7,673 nucleotides of DNA from positions 1 to 7,673 of the forward strand of contig JAZQKU010000036.1 in the NCBI GenBank assembly GCA_045542315.1, written 5' to 3'. This DNA is from RGIG5299 sp045542315 (lineage in GTDB: Bacteria; Bacillota; Clostridia; Oscillospirales; RGIG5299). Shown here piece by piece: positions 6,691 to 7,673 of the stretch. Numbering within the stretch: position 1 is the first letter of the stretch; each line of letters opens with the position of its first letter. A program made the translations under genes and the position numbers. The notes beneath the pieces are model-generated. The model did no database searches. It saw only the letters and a program-made list of their open reading frames with translations, and was not told the origin of the DNA.

Positions 6691-6734
6691 TACAAAACAA
6701 AGCTACCACCCAACAGGGTGGTAGCTTTGCTTGG
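6691..6734. repeat. Direct repeat, copy A (terminator part)
   Basis: This 44-bp block matches 7141-7184 except at one stem base, one base after the stem, and the four loop bases, which read AACA here and TGTT in copy B. Between the two repeat parts copy A has 3 bp and copy B has 29 bp, so the copies differ by a 26-bp indel. Confidence 0.92.
6692..6729 (-). terminator. Terminator of the small membrane-protein unit
   Basis: A 14-bp stem (6698-6711 with 6716-6729; core GCTACCACCC/GGGTGGTAGC) with a 4-base loop. On the minus strand it is followed by TTTTGT. It lies 33 bp after the stop of the 60-residue membrane protein and just before the promoter of the hydrolase operon. Confidence 0.82.
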
Positions 6735-6761
6735 CTGTTACGAATTATTATGGTGCCACTA

Positions 6762-6944
6762 TTATTTGTTTGATTTTAGTATTTTAAGAAAAACAAAGAG
6801 AAGAACAATTGAAATTAAATGCAAGATGATAGCAATTATTGATATAATTATATGTAGCTCGATAAATAGACCAACAAGGTGAATAAACGAAGCTATCAAA
6901 ATGCAGAAAAAAGCTAATAAAGAAACAATCTTTTCTTTTTTCAT
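6762..6944 (-). CDS. Small two-helix membrane protein, unknown function
   Basis: A 60-residue, almost wholly hydrophobic protein. Two transmembrane segments at about 8-30 and 33-56 are joined by a very short turn, with a basic N-terminus (MKKEK) and a basic C-terminus (KILKSNK). That charge pattern would place both ends in the cytosol. It is rich in Ile and Leu; His22, Glu29, His31 and His42 are the few polar residues in the helices. No family is recognised. A good ribosome-binding site (AGGAGTG) lies about 10 nt before the ATG at 6944. The gene is very AT-rich and is enclosed between the two copies of a direct repeat. It could be a small regulatory or toxin-like membrane peptide, but nothing in the sequence proves that. 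Confidence 0.65.
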   Translation of the reverse strand: MKKEKIVSLLAFFCILIASFIHLVGLFIELHIIISIIAIILHLISIVLLFVFLKILKSNK

Positions 6945-6965
6945 AATATCAACACTCCTATAAAG

Positions 6966-7043
6966 CTATATCACATATTTTTGTTTGCCGATTGAAACGT
7001 TGGGACAAACAGAATTATCTTGTGAAAAGATTAAATTTTTCAT
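6966..7043 (-). CDS. Possible 25-residue leader peptide ORF
   Basis: Directly after promoter copy B and its GGGCGG ribosome-binding site (7056-7051) an ATG at 7043 opens a 25-codon frame (MKNLIFSQDNSVCPNVSIGK then QKYVI). It ends at TAG 6966-6968, 21 bp before the 60-residue membrane protein. The spacing from GGGCGG to the ATG (7 nt) is normal and matches the placement at the hydrolase start in copy A, so ribosomes should start here. It may be a real small peptide, a translational leader, or the remnant of a longer gene. No family is recognised. Confidence 0.4.
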   Translation of the reverse strand: MKNLIFSQDNSVCPNVSIGKQKYVI

Positions 7044-7049
7044 AAACGT

Positions 7050-7111
7050 ACCGCCCTTTTTTATTATTTTAACATAAATTAAAAGTATGTGCAAGTATAA
7101 AAAGAATAAAA
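7050..7111. repeat. Direct repeat, copy B (promoter and ribosome-binding-site part)
   Basis: Counterpart of 6626-6687, 424 bp away, with only two single-base homopolymer differences. It supplies the promoter and ribosome-binding site of the leader ORF and small membrane-protein gene. Confidence 0.95.
7066..7094 (-). promoter_or_regulatory. Promoter of the small membrane-protein unit (repeat copy B)
   Basis: Minus-strand -35 TTGCAC (7094-7089), 17-bp spacer, extended -10 TGT-TAAAAT (-10 at 7071-7066), the same as copy A. Transcription would start near 7059, just before the GGGCGG ribosome-binding site. Confidence 0.72.
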
Positions 7112-7140
7112 ATCGAGAACGCTACCGTTAAACTGCCGAT

Positions 7141-7184
7141 ACAAAACAAAACTACCACCCTGTTGGGTGGTAGCTTTGTTTGGT
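7141..7184. repeat. Direct repeat, copy B (terminator part, reaching the tRNA-Tyr CCA end)
   Basis: Counterpart of 6691-6734, 450 bp away. Its right end includes the encoded CCA of tRNA-Tyr (7182-7184 on the minus strand). Copy A keeps CCA at the same place but no other tRNA sequence. Confidence 0.92.
7142..7179 (-). terminator. Terminator of the tRNA-Thr / tRNA-Tyr transcript
   Basis: A 14-bp stem (7148-7161 with 7166-7179) with loop TGTT on the plus strand; one pair is G-U in the transcript. It starts 2 nt after the CCA end of tRNA-Tyr and is followed by TTTTGT. Confidence 0.82.
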
Positions 7185-7266
7185 GGGGGAAGGTGGATTC
7201 GGACCACCGAAGCTGAAAAGCAACAGATTTACAGTCTGCCCCCTTTGGCCACTCGGGAATTCCCCC
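7182..7266 (-). tRNA. tRNA-Tyr (anticodon GUA)
   Basis: An 85-nt tRNA with encoded CCA. The acceptor stem GGGGGAA (7266-7260) pairs with TTCCCCC (7192-7186), followed by discriminator A and CCA. The anticodon arm CAGAC-TGTAAAT-CTG carries GTA, which reads the Tyr codons UAU/UAC. There is a long variable arm (class II, as expected for bacterial tRNA-Tyr), and the T arm is GGTGG-TCCGAAT-CCACC. It is transcribed with tRNA-Thr, 26 bp upstream. Confidence 0.96.
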
Positions 7267-7292
7267 ATATATAAAGTTGTTTTTAGGTTGTA

Positions 7293-7368
7293 TGGAGCTG
7301 GTGAACGGAATCGAACCATCAACCTGCTGATTACAAATCAGCTGCTCTGCCGATTGAGCTACACCAGC
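7293..7368 (-). tRNA. tRNA-Thr (anticodon UGU)
   Basis: A 76-nt class I tRNA with encoded CCA. The acceptor GCTGGTG (7368-7362) pairs with CACCAGC (7303-7297), then discriminator T and CCA (7295-7293). The D arm is GCTCAATCGGCAGAGC, the anticodon arm CTGAT-TTGTAAT-CAG has TGT (Thr codons ACA and wobble), and the T arm contains GGTTCGATTCC. It is the first gene of the tRNA unit, 24 bp after its promoter's -10 box. Confidence 0.96.
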
Positions 7369-7392
7369 GTATCTCTTTTTGACAGCTTGTAA

Positions 7393-7421
7393 ATTATATC
7401 AAAAAATATTGCCTTTGTCAA
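7393..7421 (-). promoter_or_regulatory. Consensus promoter of the tRNA unit
   Basis: Minus-strand -35 TTGACA (7421-7416), 17-bp spacer and -10 TATAAT (7398-7393): a perfect match to the sigma-70/sigma-A consensus, as expected for stable RNA genes. Transcription would start near 7386, about 18 nt before tRNA-Thr. The -35 box and spacer lie inside the last codons of the truncated murF-like gene. Confidence 0.88.
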
Positions 7422-7673
7422 TAGTAAAAATAATATTTTTTGGATTTTTTTTATAAATATATTTACCTAACTGGGAATGATACTCATCCTCTTTTTCTCC
7501 AAGCTCCCCCATATCACCTAATATAACTACATAGTCATTATATAATTCAAATATTGTATCAATAAAAGCCCTCATTGATTCGGGATTTGCATTATAACTA
7601 TCATTAATAATTTTGTATCCACCAGCAACTATATTTTCCCAACGCTTTTCAATAGGTCGATATTTCTTCAACC
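7399..7673 (-). pseudogene. murF: murF-like ligase, C-terminal part, truncated at its 3' end (5' part outside the window)
   Basis: The frame enters from beyond the window end and shows the C-terminal (substrate-binding/Rossmann) domain of MurF, the UDP-N-acetylmuramoyl-tripeptide--D-alanyl-D-alanine ligase of peptidoglycan synthesis. Visible blocks are YRPIEKRWE, the signature INDSYNANPESM and VVILGDMGELGEKEDEYH. Relative to E. coli MurF the chain stops (NIIFTIDKGNIF, TGA at 7399-7401) where about 60 more residues, including the family's LVKGSR block, would follow. The lost part cannot be found in another frame, because the tRNA promoter and genes begin at once. The TTG at 7671 is not the true start; the frame is open to the window edge. 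Codon use is much more AT-rich than in the enoate reductase and aconitase X genes. It may be an inactive relic, a paralogue, or a variant ending early; a mis-joined assembly is also possible. Confidence 0.7.

Noticed and set aside
6626..7184. CRISPR array or insertion sequence
   Set aside because: There are only two repeat copies, of promoter/terminator DNA; no short regular spacers, transposase, integrase or terminal inverted repeats are present.
7180..7392. Plus-strand open frame of 70 codons
   Set aside because: It runs antisense across both tRNA genes and their terminator; such frames are common tRNA shadows and it has no ribosome-binding site.

Overview
The window looks like chromosomal DNA of a low-to-moderate GC anaerobic Firmicute, probably an uncultured gut-type member of the Clostridia (Oscillospirales/Eubacteriales). 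This rests on strong AGGAG-type Shine-Dalgarno sites, classical TTGNNN-17-TATAAT promoters, U-tailed hairpin terminators, lipoprotein signals of the LASC-GG kind, and an enoate-reductase-type flavoenzyme. The genus cannot be fixed from the sequence. Every gene I can support is on the minus strand, so transcription runs from high to low coordinates.

Reading in the direction of transcription: (1) 7399-7673 holds the 3' part of a murF-like cell-wall ligase gene that stops about 60 residues early. (2) A consensus promoter overlapping its last codons drives tRNA-Thr(UGU) and tRNA-Tyr(GUA), followed by a hairpin terminator. (3) 6626-7184 is a duplicated regulatory area. A block of terminator plus promoter plus ribosome-binding site occurs twice, about 424-450 bp apart, and brackets a 25-codon leader ORF and a 60-residue membrane protein. 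(4) The second copy of the promoter drives a four-gene operon (6618 to 4152): an alpha/beta hydrolase, a DUF2809 membrane protein, a sugar-isomerase-like TIM barrel and a small lipoprotein, closed by a strong terminator at 4118-4144. (5) A second operon (4050 to 254) encodes a three-domain Old Yellow Enzyme/enoate-reductase-type protein and the large and small subunits of aconitase X, closed by a terminator at 212-243. (6) Positions 1-95 hold the start of a further lipoprotein gene with its own promoter.

The biologically most striking unit is the aconitase X / enoate-reductase operon. A hydro-lyase that removes water from a hydroxy acid is co-transcribed with a flavin/iron-sulfur reductase of the type that reduces activated C=C bonds. 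Together they suggest a two-step dehydrate-then-reduce route on an unidentified hydroxy acid. The pairing, short spacing and shared promoter/terminator are seen directly; the pathway is inference. The lipoprotein start next door at 1-95 resembles ABC/TRAP substrate-binding proteins, but only about 31 residues are visible.
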